Assembly: GCF_000685355.1 (NCBI RefSeq)
Contig: NZ_JHET01000002.1
Coordinates: forward strand, 124,001 to 188,000
Direction: 5' to 3'
Length of the DNA stretch: 64,000 nucleotides
From: Microbacterium sp. CH12i
GTDB taxonomy: Bacteria; Actinomycetota; Actinomycetes; Actinomycetales; Microbacteriaceae
The translations under genes and the position numbers were made by a program. Under the pieces are notes generated by a model. That model did not search any database, was not told where the DNA came from, and saw only the letters and a list, made by a program, of their open reading frames with translations. Positions within the stretch are counted from its first letter, which is position 1. Each line of letters starts with the position of its first letter. Below are positions 8,645 to 17,753 of the stretch, in pieces.

Positions 8645-9463
8645 TCAGCGCTTGCCGTAGCGCGCGACGATCTCGTCGGTGAGCGGCGGCCAGATGCGCT
8701 TGTGTTCTCCACCGAAGGCCACCCCGGAGAGGAAGGCCGCGGCGATGTCGCGGGAGCGGTCGATGAAGAGGAAGCTCCCCTGCCCGCCGAAGTGCCCTGC
8801 CGTTTCGGGGGCGAACGAGTCGCTCAGCCAGTGCGGGCTCTTCGTCCCCTTCAATTCGAACCCCAGACCCCACTGATTGTCGTCGAACGAGCCGTAGCCG
8901 GGGACGACTCCCCGAAGCCCGGGGCGCGAGACCATGAGCGTGAGATCACGGAGAGCCATGGGGACCAGCGTCGGACGCAGCACCTCGCGGCCGAAGATCA
9001 GCAGGTCCTCGATCGAGGCGCTGTAGCCGGCGGAGGGACGCCCGGTCACGTCACTGTCGCGCATCCCGAGCGGCTCCGTGACCTCGCGAGCCATCCAGTC
9101 GGAGAACTCCATGCCGGCGGCCGCAGCGACGTGCGCACCGAGGACGTCGAAGCCGGCATTCGAGTAGATGCGCCGAGTGCCAGGGGACGCCTGGGTCTGC
9201 TCGCCCTCGAAGGGCAGCCCGCTGGTGTGATCGAGCAGATTGAGCAGGGTCGACCCCTCGGGCCCGGCAGGTTCGTCGAGGTCGACGAGCCCACGCTCGA
9301 CGGCGATCAGCACGCCCCATGCGCTGATCGGTTTACTCACCGAGGCGAGTGCGAGCGCGCTGTGCGGATCGCCCTGGACGGCCAACGTCTGCTCGGGGCC
9401 GGTCACTCCGACGAGGGCGGTGTGCGGGAAGCCGTCTGTCGCGGCGAAAGTCGTCGTCTCCAC
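8645..9463 (-). CDS. Serine hydrolase of the beta-lactamase/esterase (class C-like) family
   Basis: A 272-residue protein with the three family motifs: SVSK at 41-44 (nucleophile Ser41, Lys44), YSN at 100-102, and HFGGQG near the C-terminus in place of KTG. LDHTSGLPFEGEQ is another family hallmark. No signal peptide is visible, so it is probably a cytoplasmic esterase or peptidase rather than a periplasmic resistance enzyme. It ends a few bases from the convergent DUF1801 gene. A short tandem repeat lies immediately upstream of the start. Confidence 0.85.
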   Translation of the reverse strand: METTTFAATDGFPHTALVGVTGPEQTLAVQGDPHSALALASVSKPISAWGVLIAVERGLVDLDEPAGPEGSTLLNLLDHTSGLPFEGEQTQASPGTRRIYSNAGFDVLGAHVAAAAGMEFSDWMAREVTEPLGMRDSDVTGRPSAGYSASIEDLLIFGREVLRPTLVPMALRDLTLMVSRPGLRGVVPGYGSFDDNQWGLGFELKGTKSPHWLSDSFAPETAGHFGGQGSFLFIDRSRDIAAAFLSGVAFGGEHKRIWPPLTDEIVARYGKR

Positions 9464-9469
9464 CCCGCC

Positions 9470-9513
9470 ATCGTCCCACGTTGCATCGTCCCACGTTGCA
9501 TCGCCCGTGTTGC
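9470..9513. repeat. 15-bp tandem repeat, two and a near third copy
   Basis: atcgtcccacgttgc occurs twice in tandem and a third, partly changed unit (atcgcccgtgttgc) follows. The array ends seven bases upstream of the serine hydrolase start, in its presumed promoter or leader. Confidence 0.8.
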
Positions 9514-9548
9514 CTCACCTCATGGCACCCCACCGTGAAGGAGTGACG

Positions 9549-9588
9549 GATCCCCACCCGGCGACGACTGCTCACCGGGCGGGGGATC
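9549..9588 (-). terminator. Terminator of glyS
   Basis: gatccccacccgg pairs with ccgggcgggggatc around a 13-base loop, four bases past the glyS stop. The stem is long and GC rich; the U tract is weak. Confidence 0.6.
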
Positions 9589-9592
9589 ACAC

Positions 9593-10978
9593 TCAGGCGC
9601 CCTTGAGGCGATCTGCGAGGTAGTCGTTCAGTGCGTCGACAGGGATACGTTCCTGCGCCATTGTGTCCCTATCGCGCACGGTAACGGCGTGGTCATCGAG
9701 CGAGTCGAAGTCGACCGTGACGCAGAACGGCGTGCCGATCTCGTCCTGGCGACGGTAGCGACGACCGATCGCGCCGGCGTCGTCGAAGTCGATCGCCCAG
9801 CGACCACGCAGCGAATCCGCAACCTCACGGGCGAGCGGCGAGAGCCTCTCGTTCCGCGACAGCGGAAGAACAGCGACCTTGACCGGCGCCAGACGCGGGT
9901 CGAGCTTGAGCACAGTACGTACGTCGGTGCCGCCCTTCGCGTTCGGCACTTCTTCTTCGACATAGGCGTCGACGAGGAACGCCATCATCGAGCGAGTGAG
10001 ACCGAAGGACGGCTCGATCACGTAGGGCGTGTAGCGCTCGCCGGATGCCTGGTCGAAGTACGACAGGCTCTGACCGGATGCCTCGGAGTGGCTGTTGAGG
10101 TCGTAGTCGGTGCGGTTGGCGACACCCATGAGCTCGCCCCACTCTTTGCCGGGGAAGCCGAACTTGTACTCGAAGTCGATCGTGCCGGCGGAGTAGTGCG
10201 CACGCTCATCCTCTGGCACGTCGAACTGGCGCATGTTCTCAGGAGTGATGCCCAAGTCGATGAACCAGGCCCAACACGCCTCGACCCAGTGATCGAACCA
10301 CTCTTGCGCTTCGGCGGGCGGCACGAAGTACTCGATCTCCATCTGCTCGAACTCGCGCGTGCGGAAGATGAAGTTTCCTGGCGTGATCTCGTTGCGGAAC
10401 GCCTTGCCGACCTGGCCGATGCCGAACGGCGGCTTCTTGCGGCTCGCGGTGAGAACGTTCGTGAAGTTCACGAAGATGCCCTGCGCAGTTTCGGGGCGCA
10501 GGTAGAACAGCCCGGACTCGTCATCGACGACGCCGAGGTAGGTCTTCACCAGTCCGGAGAATTCCTTGGGCTCGGTCCACTGACCCTTGTTGCCGCAGTT
10601 CGGGCACCCGATGCCAGCGAGTCCACCCTCGGGGGCACGACCCTTGCGCGCCTCGAAGTCTTCGGTGAGGGTGTCCGCACGGAAGCGCTTGTGACAGCTG
10701 AGGCACTCGACGAGCGGGTCGCTGAAGGTGGCGACGTGGCCGGAGGCCTCCCACACGCGCTTGGGGAGGATGATCGACGAGTCAAGGCCGACCATGTCGC
10801 CGCGTCCGCGAACGAAGGTCTGCCACCACTGTCGACGGATGTTCTCTTTGAGTTCGGTGCCGAGGGGCCCGTAGTCCCACGCCGAGCGCGAACCGCCGTA
10901 GATCTCACCTGCTTGGAAGACGAACCCGCGGTGGCGGGCGAGGCTGATGACCTTATCGAGGCGGGACTGTTCGGCCAT
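9593..10978 (-). CDS. glyS: Glycine--tRNA ligase (single-chain, class II)
   Basis: A 461-residue homodimeric glycyl-tRNA synthetase of the eukaryote/archaeal-like type used by actinobacteria. [26 protein letters not shown] is the N-terminal family block. Class II motif 2 is [21 protein letters not shown] and motif 3 lies at [15 protein letters not shown]. The CxxC pairs in [10 protein letters not shown] and [11 protein letters not shown] form a zinc insertion. The C-terminal anticodon-binding domain ends [23 protein letters not shown] at 10978 is the start; an in-frame ATG 51 bases upstream begins unconserved sequence. Confidence 0.95.
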   Translation of the reverse strand: MAEQSRLDKVISLARHRGFVFQAGEIYGGSRSAWDYGPLGTELKENIRRQWWQTFVRGRGDMVGLDSSIILPKRVWEASGHVATFSDPLVECLSCHKRFRADTLTEDFEARKGRAPEGGLAGIGCPNCGNKGQWTEPKEFSGLVKTYLGVVDDESGLFYLRPETAQGIFVNFTNVLTASRKKPPFGIGQVGKAFRNEITPGNFIFRTREFEQMEIEYFVPPAEAQEWFDHWVEACWAWFIDLGITPENMRQFDVPEDERAHYSAGTIDFEYKFGFPGKEWGELMGVANRTDYDLNSHSEASGQSLSYFDQASGERYTPYVIEPSFGLTRSMMAFLVDAYVEEEVPNAKGGTDVRTVLKLDPRLAPVKVAVLPLSRNERLSPLAREVADSLRGRWAIDFDDAGAIGRRYRRQDEIGTPFCVTVDFDSLDDHAVTVRDRDTMAQERIPVDALNDYLADRLKGA

Positions 10979-11104
10979 GGTGGCTCCAATGGTCGGATGC
11001 GGCGGGGGTTCGCCCGAGAATCCGGGCACCCTCCATACTATCCGCGCACTTCACCGGCCGCGGCTCGCCTATTCGGCGCGCGCGTGGATGAGCTACTCGG
11101 TGAG

Positions 11105-11794
11105 CTATTCGGTGAAAAGGTACCCGCGTGTGACGTCGAAGCCCGCGATGTGGAGGCCACGTCCGTGCATCTCTTCCATTTGCGTCCGAAGACGCACGCG
11201 CCACTCGTGTGCCCCGTCAGGATCGGAAATGCGCATCTCTTCGACATCTCGAGGAATTTCCAACGTCGCAACAACGGCGTCAGCATCCGGCGCTTTCGCG
11301 ATGTCGGCGAGGGCCCAACCGACGTCGAGTCGATCACTCTCATCGCCCGCGTCACCACCGCCGAAAATCCCGTAGTTGTTCACGGTATAGCCGGTAACGC
11401 GCGCTCCGAGCACGGTCAGGAAGAAGTGGGCGTTGCGCGCGACAAGCGGATCGAACGTCCAGGTGATGCGCCCAACGTCGCGAGAGAACGCCCACTGTCG
11501 CTGGTGCTCTTTCAGCTCACGCCCCCAGCCGCGCCCACGGTATTCGGGCAGCAGAGCGGTGATGTGCGAGTGCATCGTGCGCTTGCCCGGCGCACCGAAG
11601 AACGCGATTGACGCACCCACCATTCGCTCTTCACTACCTTCACGATCGAAGAGTCCGACGACGTAGTTGCCAGATTGTTCCAGCGCACGCAGCGTGCCGG
11701 CATCGATGACGCGTTCGGGCCCGCGGATGGAGTCCAGCAGAGCCTGAGCATCGAGGATGAGTTCTACGGTGTCGAGATCACGGATGGTGCGCAC
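11105..11794 (-). CDS. GNAT family N-acetyltransferase (COG3375-like)
   Basis: About 229 residues. SHITALLPEYRGRGWGRELKEHQRQ carries the acetyl-CoA binding Q/R-x-x-G-x-G/A pattern, and FDPLVARNAHFFLTVLGA is typical of the COG3375 group. The GTG at 11794 is chosen because CAGACT lies six bases before it and the family begins with this strand (RTIRDLDTVE). An in-frame ATG at 11872 would add 26 unconserved residues and crowd the divergent MFS gene. The acceptor substrate is unknown. Confidence 0.78.
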   Translation of the reverse strand: MRTIRDLDTVELILDAQALLDSIRGPERVIDAGTLRALEQSGNYVVGLFDREGSEERMVGASIAFFGAPGKRTMHSHITALLPEYRGRGWGRELKEHQRQWAFSRDVGRITWTFDPLVARNAHFFLTVLGARVTGYTVNNYGIFGGGDAGDESDRLDVGWALADIAKAPDADAVVATLEIPRDVEEMRISDPDGAHEWRVRLRTQMEEMHGRGLHIAGFDVTRGYLFTE

Positions 11795-11800
11795 GGTCCC

Positions 11801-11806
11801 AGTCTG
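11801..11806 (-). promoter_or_regulatory. -10 element of leaderless GNAT gene
   Basis: CAGACT on the minus strand, six bases before the GTG at 11794. It decides the start choice. Confidence 0.5.
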
Positions 11807-11875
11807 CTCCCCGTCGCCCACATCTACCAATTGCTCGCCGATACTGAGCGTGGCCTTCCCCTGTGTGAGCACCGA

Positions 11876-11881
11876 TAGCCT
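11876..11881 (+). promoter_or_regulatory. -10 element of leaderless MFS gene
   Basis: TAGCCT six bases before the ATG at 11888; no Shine-Dalgarno. Confidence 0.6.
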
Positions 11882-11887
11882 GAACGA

Positions 11888-13329
11888 ATGGGAGACAGGG
11901 ACGACAGAGCAAGAAAACGACTCTCACGCACCCCGAATCGCGGACTCACCGTCGCAGTACTCGCCTTCGCGGGGCTCTGCTCGTCGTTCATGTTCACGCT
12001 CGTTGTCCCGCTCCAGGCCGAGCTGCCGACGCTCCTGAACGCCTCTCGCGAAGACACCACCTGGGTCGTCACGATCACCCTGCTCGTCGCCGCCATCGCC
12101 ACCCCCATCTCGGGGCGCGTGGGAGACATGTACGGCAAGCGACGCGTGGTAGTCGTGCTGCTGGCGATGCTCATCGTCGGTTCGGTGATCGCCGCACTGT
12201 CCGGCTCGATCGTCGGCGTGATCATCGGGCGCGCCTGCAGGGCGGCGTGACCGGCGTCATCCCGCTCGGCATCGCGATCATGCGCGACATTCTTCCCACC
12301 AATCGCCTGGGCACTGCCGTCGCGCTCATGAGCGCGACGATGGGAGTCGGCGGAGCGCTGGGGATGCCGTTGGCCGCGTACCTCGCCTTGAACGCCGACT
12401 GGCACGCGCTGTTCTGGCTCGCCGCGGGCCTCGGCGTCATCGGTCTCATCCTGGTCTTCCTCTTCGTTCCGGAGGATGTGCTGCTCTCGCCTGGGCGCCT
12501 CGATATTCTCGGCGCCATTGGTCTGGCGATCGGCCTCAGCGGGCTGCTGCTCTACGTCTCGCGCGGCGCCGAATGGGGCTGGACGTCGCCCATCGGCCTC
12601 AGCCTGCTAGTCGGTGGCGTGCTGGTGTTGTTGGTGTGGGGCTGGTATCAGCTGCGGGCGAAAGACCCGCTGCTCGACCTGCGCGTCGCCGCGCGTCCTG
12701 CCGTGCTGCTGACGAACGTCGCTGCGATCGGCACCGGCTTCGCCTTCTTCGCATCCAACGTCACGTTCCCTCAGATGCTCGAACTCCCGGTCGAGACGGG
12801 ATCAGGCTTCGGTCTCGATATGTTGACCGCCGCGTTCATCATCATGCCCGCGGGCCTGGTGATGATGGTGCTTTCTCCGCTGTCGGGCTGGCTGGAGCGC
12901 ACCATCGGACCGCGGCCATTGTTCTCCATCGGTGCCGGTGCGATCGTGGTCGCCTACGGCTATGTGCTCATCTGGTCGTCCGAGTGGTGGCACATCCTGG
13001 TTTCCAACGCGATCATCGGCGTGGGCATCGGTTTCACATTCGCCGCGATGCCGATGATCATCATGCGCTCGGTGCCCGCCAACGAAACTGGCGCCTCTAA
13101 CGGCCTCAACGCCCTGTTCCGCTCGGTAGGAACGTCGAGCGCGTCGGCGGTCATGGGCGGCGTGCTCGCGGCGATGAGCGTCAGCGTCGACGGGGTCGCC
13201 GTTCCCACGCGCGAAGCCTTCAACGTCTGCTTCTGGCTCGCGGTCGTGGCCGGCGTTATCGCGCTGGTCCTGTCGCTGTTCATTCCGAAAATCCGTCCGC
13301 TCGAACGGCATCCGTCACTTCCGAGCTGA
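11888..13329 (+). pseudogene. MFS transporter (DHA2/EmrB-QacA type), frameshifted
   Basis: The first frame (LTVAVLAFAGLCSSFMFTLV, then SGRVGDMYGKRRVVVV, the MFS loop signature) ends at GRACRAA. The other frame takes up at once as LQGGVTGVIPLGIAIMRDIL, which is the family continuation of GRALQGG. One base is missing near 12235 (GCCCTG read as GCCTG). Restored length is 480 residues, with the roughly 14 hydrophobic segments of drug:proton antiporters. The substrate is unknown. It is probably intact in the organism. Confidence 0.88.
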
Positions 13330-13394
13330 CCTCCGTCAGAGGGTGAGGCCGTCCGGGTCGCTCGGTTGTCGAGTCCACCTGTCTGCCCAAAACA

Positions 13395-13436
13395 CGGATG
13401 TCGGCCCAAACCCGGAGGTTTCGACCGACATCCGTA
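13395..13436. terminator. Bidirectional terminator-like palindrome
   Basis: acggatgtcgg pairs with ccgacatccgt across 20 bases that themselves hold an inner AAACC/GGTTT hairpin. It lies between the convergent MFS and oxidoreductase genes. Confidence 0.6.
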
Positions 13437-13476
13437 CCTACGACCGACAAGTCGTGCCGGCGGGTCACTCAGAGCA

Positions 13477-14100
13477 TCAGCTGCGGACAGCGAACCCGCC
13501 GGTCCAACCGATCTGCTCCCGCACGGCGAGCACCATCTGCAGGAATCCGAGCGCCTCGAGCTCGCGCGCACGCTTCAGTGCACCAGCATCCGCGACCTTG
13601 AGGCCCGCCGCGGTGATCACGTCAGCGAGGAGAGTCTTGGCTGCGTCATCGTCGCCAGCCAGCTGTACGACCGTCGGTTCTCCGCCGAGCTCGCCCGTGG
13701 CGAGGGTGGCTGCGAAGGTGGTGTTGAACGCCTTGATGACCTTCGCTCCGGGAACCGCTGCGGCGAATTCGGCGGCGGCAGACGAGTCCGCCGGAACGAC
13801 GAGTGCATCGAACGTGGCGAAGTCGACCGGGTTGGTGATGTCGACGACGACCTTGTTCGTGAGCTGGTCGCCGTAGGCCTTGGCGATCTCGGCGAGCGCC
13901 GGGTAGGGAACCGCAAGCACGACGATCTCGCCGGTGATCGCGTCGCCGACCACGCCAGATGCTGCGCCAATCGCCGCTGCCGCGGTGCCAGCCTTCTCGA
14001 GGTCGCGGGCCAAGATCTGCACCTGTGCGCCGCCCTTGTGTGCGATGCCGGCGATCGCCTGGCCCATGTTTCCGGTTCCGATGATGGTGACTGCAGTCAT
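13477..14100 (-). CDS. NADPH-dependent F420 reductase-like oxidoreductase
   Basis: 207 residues. VTIIGTGNMGQAIAGIAHKGG is a GxGxxG dinucleotide fold and LARDLEK the end of its second strand. VVDITNPVDFATFD and KVIKAFNTTFAATL are hallmarks of the COG2085/F420-dependent NADP reductase family. It probably moves hydride between NADP and F420 or another carrier; the real substrate is open. An AAAGG ribosome site precedes the ATG. It is divergent from a MarR gene, with two operator-like repeats between them, so the regulator probably controls it. Confidence 0.82.
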   Translation of the reverse strand: MTAVTIIGTGNMGQAIAGIAHKGGAQVQILARDLEKAGTAAAAIGAASGVVGDAITGEIVVLAVPYPALAEIAKAYGDQLTNKVVVDITNPVDFATFDALVVPADSSAAAEFAAAVPGAKVIKAFNTTFAATLATGELGGEPTVVQLAGDDDAAKTLLADVITAAGLKVADAGALKRARELEALGFLQMVLAVREQIGWTGGFAVRS

Positions 14101-14135
14101 TGTTCTACCTTTCGTCAGAGAGCCGACACAATTTG

Positions 14136-14182
14136 TTGCTTCGGCAAGTAATTAGGTCAACCCACTTGTCCCGGCAACTATT
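14136..14182. promoter_or_regulatory. Two direct operator-like repeats between oxidoreductase and marR
   Basis: TTGCTTCGGCAAGTAATT (14136-14153) and TTGTCCCGGCAACTATT (14166-14182) match as TTGYYYCGGCAAsTA, 30 bases apart, about three helical turns. They cover the shared promoter region. Confidence 0.55.
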
Positions 14183-14200
14183 CCCGGCAGAATGGAGAAC

Positions 14201-14689
14201 ATGGCAACTCCCCTTCCCCGCATGACTCCCGCACAGTCACGGGCTTGGCTCGCGCTCATCAGCACGGCCGAACTTCTGCCCGCGGCGCTTGACGCACAGT
14301 TGCAGCGGGATGCCGGACTCACCCACTACGAGTTCATCCTGCTCAGCGCTCTCCAGCGCAGCGGCGCGATGCGTCTCAGCGACCTGGCCGCAGCAACGAA
14401 CGCGGCGCTCCCCCGCGCCTCGAAGGTGGTCAGCCGGCTGCAGCAGCGCGGACTGCTCGAACGAAAAGAGAGCGAGCACGACCGCCGTAGTGTCTTGCTC
14501 ACGCTGAGCACGCAGGGCCGTCGCCAGCTGATCCTCGCGACGCCCAACCACTTCGACACGGTCCACCGCCTGGTGCTCGACAACCTCAGCCCTGCGCAAC
14601 TGGATGCTCTCGCCGATGCCCTCGAGCCGGTTGTGCAGCGCTCGACCCGGAACGACGCTTCGGCCCGTTCTAGTGCGCGTACTCCATGA
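14201..14689 (+). CDS. MarR family transcriptional regulator
   Basis: About 162 residues with the MarR winged helix: DAGLTHYEFILLSALQRSG, LSDLAAATNAALPRASKVVS as recognition helix, and RKESEHDRRSVLLTLSTQGR as wing. The ATG at 14201 follows CAGAAT by seven bases and is preferred over the in-frame ATG at 14192, which overlaps that box. It probably represses the divergent oxidoreductase and itself. Its end overlaps the convergent beta-lactamase-fold gene by 20 bases. Confidence 0.87.
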   Translation: MATPLPRMTPAQSRAWLALISTAELLPAALDAQLQRDAGLTHYEFILLSALQRSGAMRLSDLAAATNAALPRASKVVSRLQQRGLLERKESEHDRRSVLLTLSTQGRRQLILATPNHFDTVHRLVLDNLSPAQLDALADALEPVVQRSTRNDASARSSARTP

Positions 14690-15503
14690 GTTCGAGTCCC
14701 AGCACACGGAACGCGTCGTGCGCACGCAGGCGGTGAGTGATCGACAGGTCATCGAAGCACACGATCATTGCGTATGCGATGCCGGCTCGGGGGCCCGCAA
14801 GTACGCCGGCCTCAGCGCGGACGCCGCGGTCGCGACCGGTCTTATTGATGAACAGCAGGCCATGCTCGTCGTGATCGTGCGCGAAGGGGTCAAGACCGGT
14901 GGATGCCGCGACCAAGCTGAGGTCATGGTTGAGGCTCAGCCACTCTGAGACCTGAGCGCTCACCGCAGCGTCGACAGCCTTCGAATTCACCAGGGCGGAG
15001 AAGAGCCGGGCAAGTTCACGCGTCGTGCCGACCGCGACGTGTGGAGCGTCATCCGGTCCTCGGCGGTCGCGGAACCGATCAAGCAGTGCCGTGTGCGTCA
15101 GGCCAAGCGCCGCAATGAGATTGCTCACCCGCTCATGCCCCACGCGCTGCAGCAGCGCGTTGACGGCGATCGGATCACCTGCGGTCGCGGCCAGCACAGC
15201 GAGATCACCAAGGGGCAGCGTCGGCGCCCACAGATTACGCCAGATCCCCGCGCCGGTGACATCCTCCGTTGATGAACGATCGACGAGCTCCAGCGGGTCC
15301 AGGGACCCTGAGTCAAAGCCCGCGGCGACCTCGATCAGCAGCGGCACGATCCCGAGACCGGCAATCGGCATGGTGATGTGGTCGTCTCCGACGAGCACAT
15401 CACTGCCGTTGTCGAGGTCTGTCACATGCACCGATACCTGAGCGCCGGCATCCGTCAGCTCTTCCAGAGCGCGAAGTGTTGCCACGAACGAACGCCGACC
15501 CAC
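14670..15503 (-). CDS. Class A beta-lactamase-fold protein lacking the catalytic Ser/Lys
   Basis: 277 residues from the GTG at 15503. The fold is recognisable from ALEELTDAGAQVSVHVTDLD, GIWRNLWAPTLPLGDLAVLA, and INKTGRDRGVRAEAGVLAG with the KTG triad. Where active members have S-x-x-K after MPIA the sequence is MPIAGLGIVPLL, so both catalytic residues are gone and this is probably a pseudoenzyme. The true start may be the ATG at 15640: if the G8 run at 15573-15580 had one more base, that frame would join this one and add 46 residues (323 in all). No sequence-based ligand can be named. Confidence 0.72.
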   Translation of the reverse strand: MGRRSFVATLRALEELTDAGAQVSVHVTDLDNGSDVLVGDDHITMPIAGLGIVPLLIEVAAGFDSGSLDPLELVDRSSTEDVTGAGIWRNLWAPTLPLGDLAVLAATAGDPIAVNALLQRVGHERVSNLIAALGLTHTALLDRFRDRRGPDDAPHVAVGTTRELARLFSALVNSKAVDAAVSAQVSEWLSLNHDLSLVAASTGLDPFAHDHDEHGLLFINKTGRDRGVRAEAGVLAGPRAGIAYAMIVCFDDLSITHRLRAHDAFRVLGLELMEYAH

Positions 15504-15660
15504 TGCTGCGCGGCGCGGCAGACGTCGGGCGCTGCGATGGGATCGGCTTAGCGTGACTGATGGCGAAGGCTCGGGGGGGGAGTGCCCACGCGTGTTCCTT
15601 CCCAGGAAGGTGTGTGTTGGGGGGACGCTGCCAGGAGCATGCCCCCCAGCAGCAGTGGCT

Positions 15661-15666
15661 ATCGTA
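15661..15666 (-). promoter_or_regulatory. -10-like box upstream of the beta-lactamase-fold gene
   Basis: TACGAT on the minus strand, about 20 bases before the ATG at 15640. It is the best promoter match in the 200-base gap and supports a start earlier than 15503. Confidence 0.4.
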
Positions 15667-15706
15667 ACCCGCTCGTTCGCGCCGCGTTAGGGGTGATCGG
15701 AAATGA

Positions 15707-17671
15707 TCACCAGATCGTCACGCGCTGGTCCGCCGGAAGGTGCAAGGCGTCTGCCTCCGCGACACCGAATGCCTCGTAGAACGCGTCGATATTGCGCACA
15801 ATCTGATTGCAGCGGAACTCGTTCGGTGAGTGCGGATCGATCGTGAGCAGGCGAATCGTCTCGGCCTCTCGACTCTTCTGCTGCCACACCTGCGCCCAGC
15901 TCAGCAGCAGCCGCTGCACTCCGGTGAGGCCGTCGATGACCGGAGCATCCGCACCACCCAGCGACAGCTCGTAGGCCTTCAGCGCGATTCCGAGGCCGCC
16001 GAGATCACCGATGTTCTCGCCGATCGTGAGTGCACCGTTCACGTGATTTTCTGCCGGCAACCCCTCAGGAACGAGTGCCTCGTACTGGGCGATCAGTGCC
16101 TTAGTGCGTTCTTCGAACGCGGCGCGGTCAGCATCGGTCCACCAGTCGTTGAGCTTGCCCGAGCCGTCGTAGCGACTACCCTGGTCGTCGAAGCCGTGGC
16201 CGATCTCGTGGCCGATTACCGCGCCGATTCCGCCGTAGTTAGCGGCCGCGTCGCGCGTAGCGTCGAAGAACGGGTATTGAAGGATCGCGGCGGGGAACAC
16301 GATCTCGTTCATCAGCGGGTTGTAGTACGCATTGACCATCTGCGGCGGCATGAACCACTCGTTGCGGTCGATGGGCTTGCCCACCTTGTCGACGTTGCGG
16401 TCGTGGTCGAAGACGGATGCTCGTCGCACATTGCCGAAGACATCCGCGGCGTCGATCTCGAGGTTCGAGTAGTCACGCCAGACCTCTGGGTGACCAATCT
16501 TCGGCGTGAAGGCATCGAGCTTGGCCAGCGCCCGCTCGCGGGTGTCAGGACTCATCCAATCGAGCGTGGTGATGCTCTGCCGGTACGCCTCAATGATGTT
16601 CGCGACGAGCTCATCCATGGCGGCCTTCGCCGTCGGCGGGTAATGCCGCTCGACGTAAACCTTGCCGATCGCGTCGCCCAGCGCACCCTCAGTGATCGAG
16701 ACGCCACGCTTCCACCGCTCACGGATCGTGGGAACTCCGGTGAGCTCAGTGCCGTAGAACGAGAAGTTCTCCTGCACGATGTCGTCCGTGAGATACGCGG
16801 CCGCGGCGTGCACGACCTGAGCGCGCATCCACGCCTTCCAATCCTCCAGTCGCTCGGCGGTGAGCAGCGATCCCAGCCCCTCGAGCGCGCTGGGCTGATA
16901 GACGACCGCCTCGGCGAAGGCATCCGGGTTCGTGGGGGCGACGGCATCCCGCCACGGAGCGAGATCTACCGCGACCAGCGCCTGAGTCTCATCCCAGGAC
17001 TTCAGGTTGTAGGTGGCGACGGCGTCGCGGCTCGCTACGTTGTCCCAGTGGTGACTCGCAAGCTCGGTCTCGATGCCGAAGGCACGCTCGGCGTTGCCTG
17101 TGGCATCCTCAACTCCGGCGAGCGCGAGGAGGCGTCCGAGGTGGGCACGATAGGCGGTGCGGGTGTCTGCGAAGCTGTCGAGGCGGTAGTAGCTCTCGTC
17201 CGGAAGCGACAGGCCCGACTGCACCAGGAACGGTACGTAGCGCTCGGGGTTACCGGGATCGGGTTCGATGAACAGGCCGATGAGATGCGCGCGACCGTCG
17301 TGCTCGTAGGCGCCTGCGGTAGCGAGGAAGGCCGGGATGCTATCGATCGCGTCGATCTCGGCGAGCGTCTCTCGCAGCGGTTCGATGCCTGCGGCGTCAA
17401 TGCTCGCGGTGTCCATGAAGCTGGTGAACAGGTCGCCGATCTTGCGCTCCAGAGTGCCTGGCTCGGCATCCTGTGACTCGAGGATGATCGCGCGGACGTC
17501 AGATTCAGCCTGCTCAGCCAGAAGGTGGAACGACCCCCAACGGGCCTTATCTCCCGGAATCTCGGTGCGAGCAATCCAGCCGCCGTTGACATACCGGTAG
17601 AGATCGTCCTGCGGACGGATCTCGGAGCTGAACTCTTCTGTGGCAAGGCCTGCGGGGAGAACATCAGTCAT
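15707..17671 (-). CDS. M13 family zinc metallopeptidase (neprilysin/PepO-like)
   Basis: A 654-residue peptidase. The zinc site is VIGHEIGHGFDDQG (HExxH), and the third ligand and the family's second signature lie in NGALTIGENIGDLGGLGIAL. QMVNAYYNPLMNEIVFPAAIL is the M13 substrate strand (NAYY). No signal peptide or membrane anchor is seen, so it is probably cytoplasmic, like PepO. It begins with TAGGGT six bases before the ATG (leaderless). Confidence 0.92.
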   Translation of the reverse strand: MTDVLPAGLATEEFSSEIRPQDDLYRYVNGGWIARTEIPGDKARWGSFHLLAEQAESDVRAIILESQDAEPGTLERKIGDLFTSFMDTASIDAAGIEPLRETLAEIDAIDSIPAFLATAGAYEHDGRAHLIGLFIEPDPGNPERYVPFLVQSGLSLPDESYYRLDSFADTRTAYRAHLGRLLALAGVEDATGNAERAFGIETELASHHWDNVASRDAVATYNLKSWDETQALVAVDLAPWRDAVAPTNPDAFAEAVVYQPSALEGLGSLLTAERLEDWKAWMRAQVVHAAAAYLTDDIVQENFSFYGTELTGVPTIRERWKRGVSITEGALGDAIGKVYVERHYPPTAKAAMDELVANIIEAYRQSITTLDWMSPDTRERALAKLDAFTPKIGHPEVWRDYSNLEIDAADVFGNVRRASVFDHDRNVDKVGKPIDRNEWFMPPQMVNAYYNPLMNEIVFPAAILQYPFFDATRDAAANYGGIGAVIGHEIGHGFDDQGSRYDGSGKLNDWWTDADRAAFEERTKALIAQYEALVPEGLPAENHVNGALTIGENIGDLGGLGIALKAYELSLGGADAPVIDGLTGVQRLLLSWAQVWQQKSREAETIRLLTIDPHSPNEFRCNQIVRNIDAFYEAFGVAEADALHLPADQRVTIW

Positions 17672-17677
17672 GTATCT

Positions 17678-17683
17678 ACCCTA
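17678..17683 (-). promoter_or_regulatory. -10 element of leaderless M13 peptidase gene
   Basis: TAGGGT, six bases before the ATG at 17671. Confidence 0.55.
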
Positions 17684-17741
17684 TGCGCGGGGACCGACAG
17701 CGCGCCGCGTGTACCGACTGAGATTCGTGACGAGCACCCCA

Positions 17742-17747
17742 TAGGCT
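17742..17747 (+). promoter_or_regulatory. -10 element of leaderless MATE gene
   Basis: TAGGCT, six bases before the ATG at 17754. It lies back to back with the M13 peptidase promoter. Confidence 0.6.
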
Positions 17748-17753
17748 CGAAGG

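Noticed and set aside
9689..11611. A 640-codon plus-strand frame antisense to glyS
   Set aside because: It mirrors glyS codon by codon and has no recognisable domain.
14691..14702. GTTCGAGTCCC, like a tRNA T-loop
   Set aside because: No cloverleaf can be built around it; it is the C-terminal coding sequence of the beta-lactamase-fold gene.
15504..15706. Possible riboswitch in the GC-rich leader with G and C runs
   Set aside because: I found no c-di-AMP or other riboswitch core; the region is better explained by an upstream start and a homopolymer shift.
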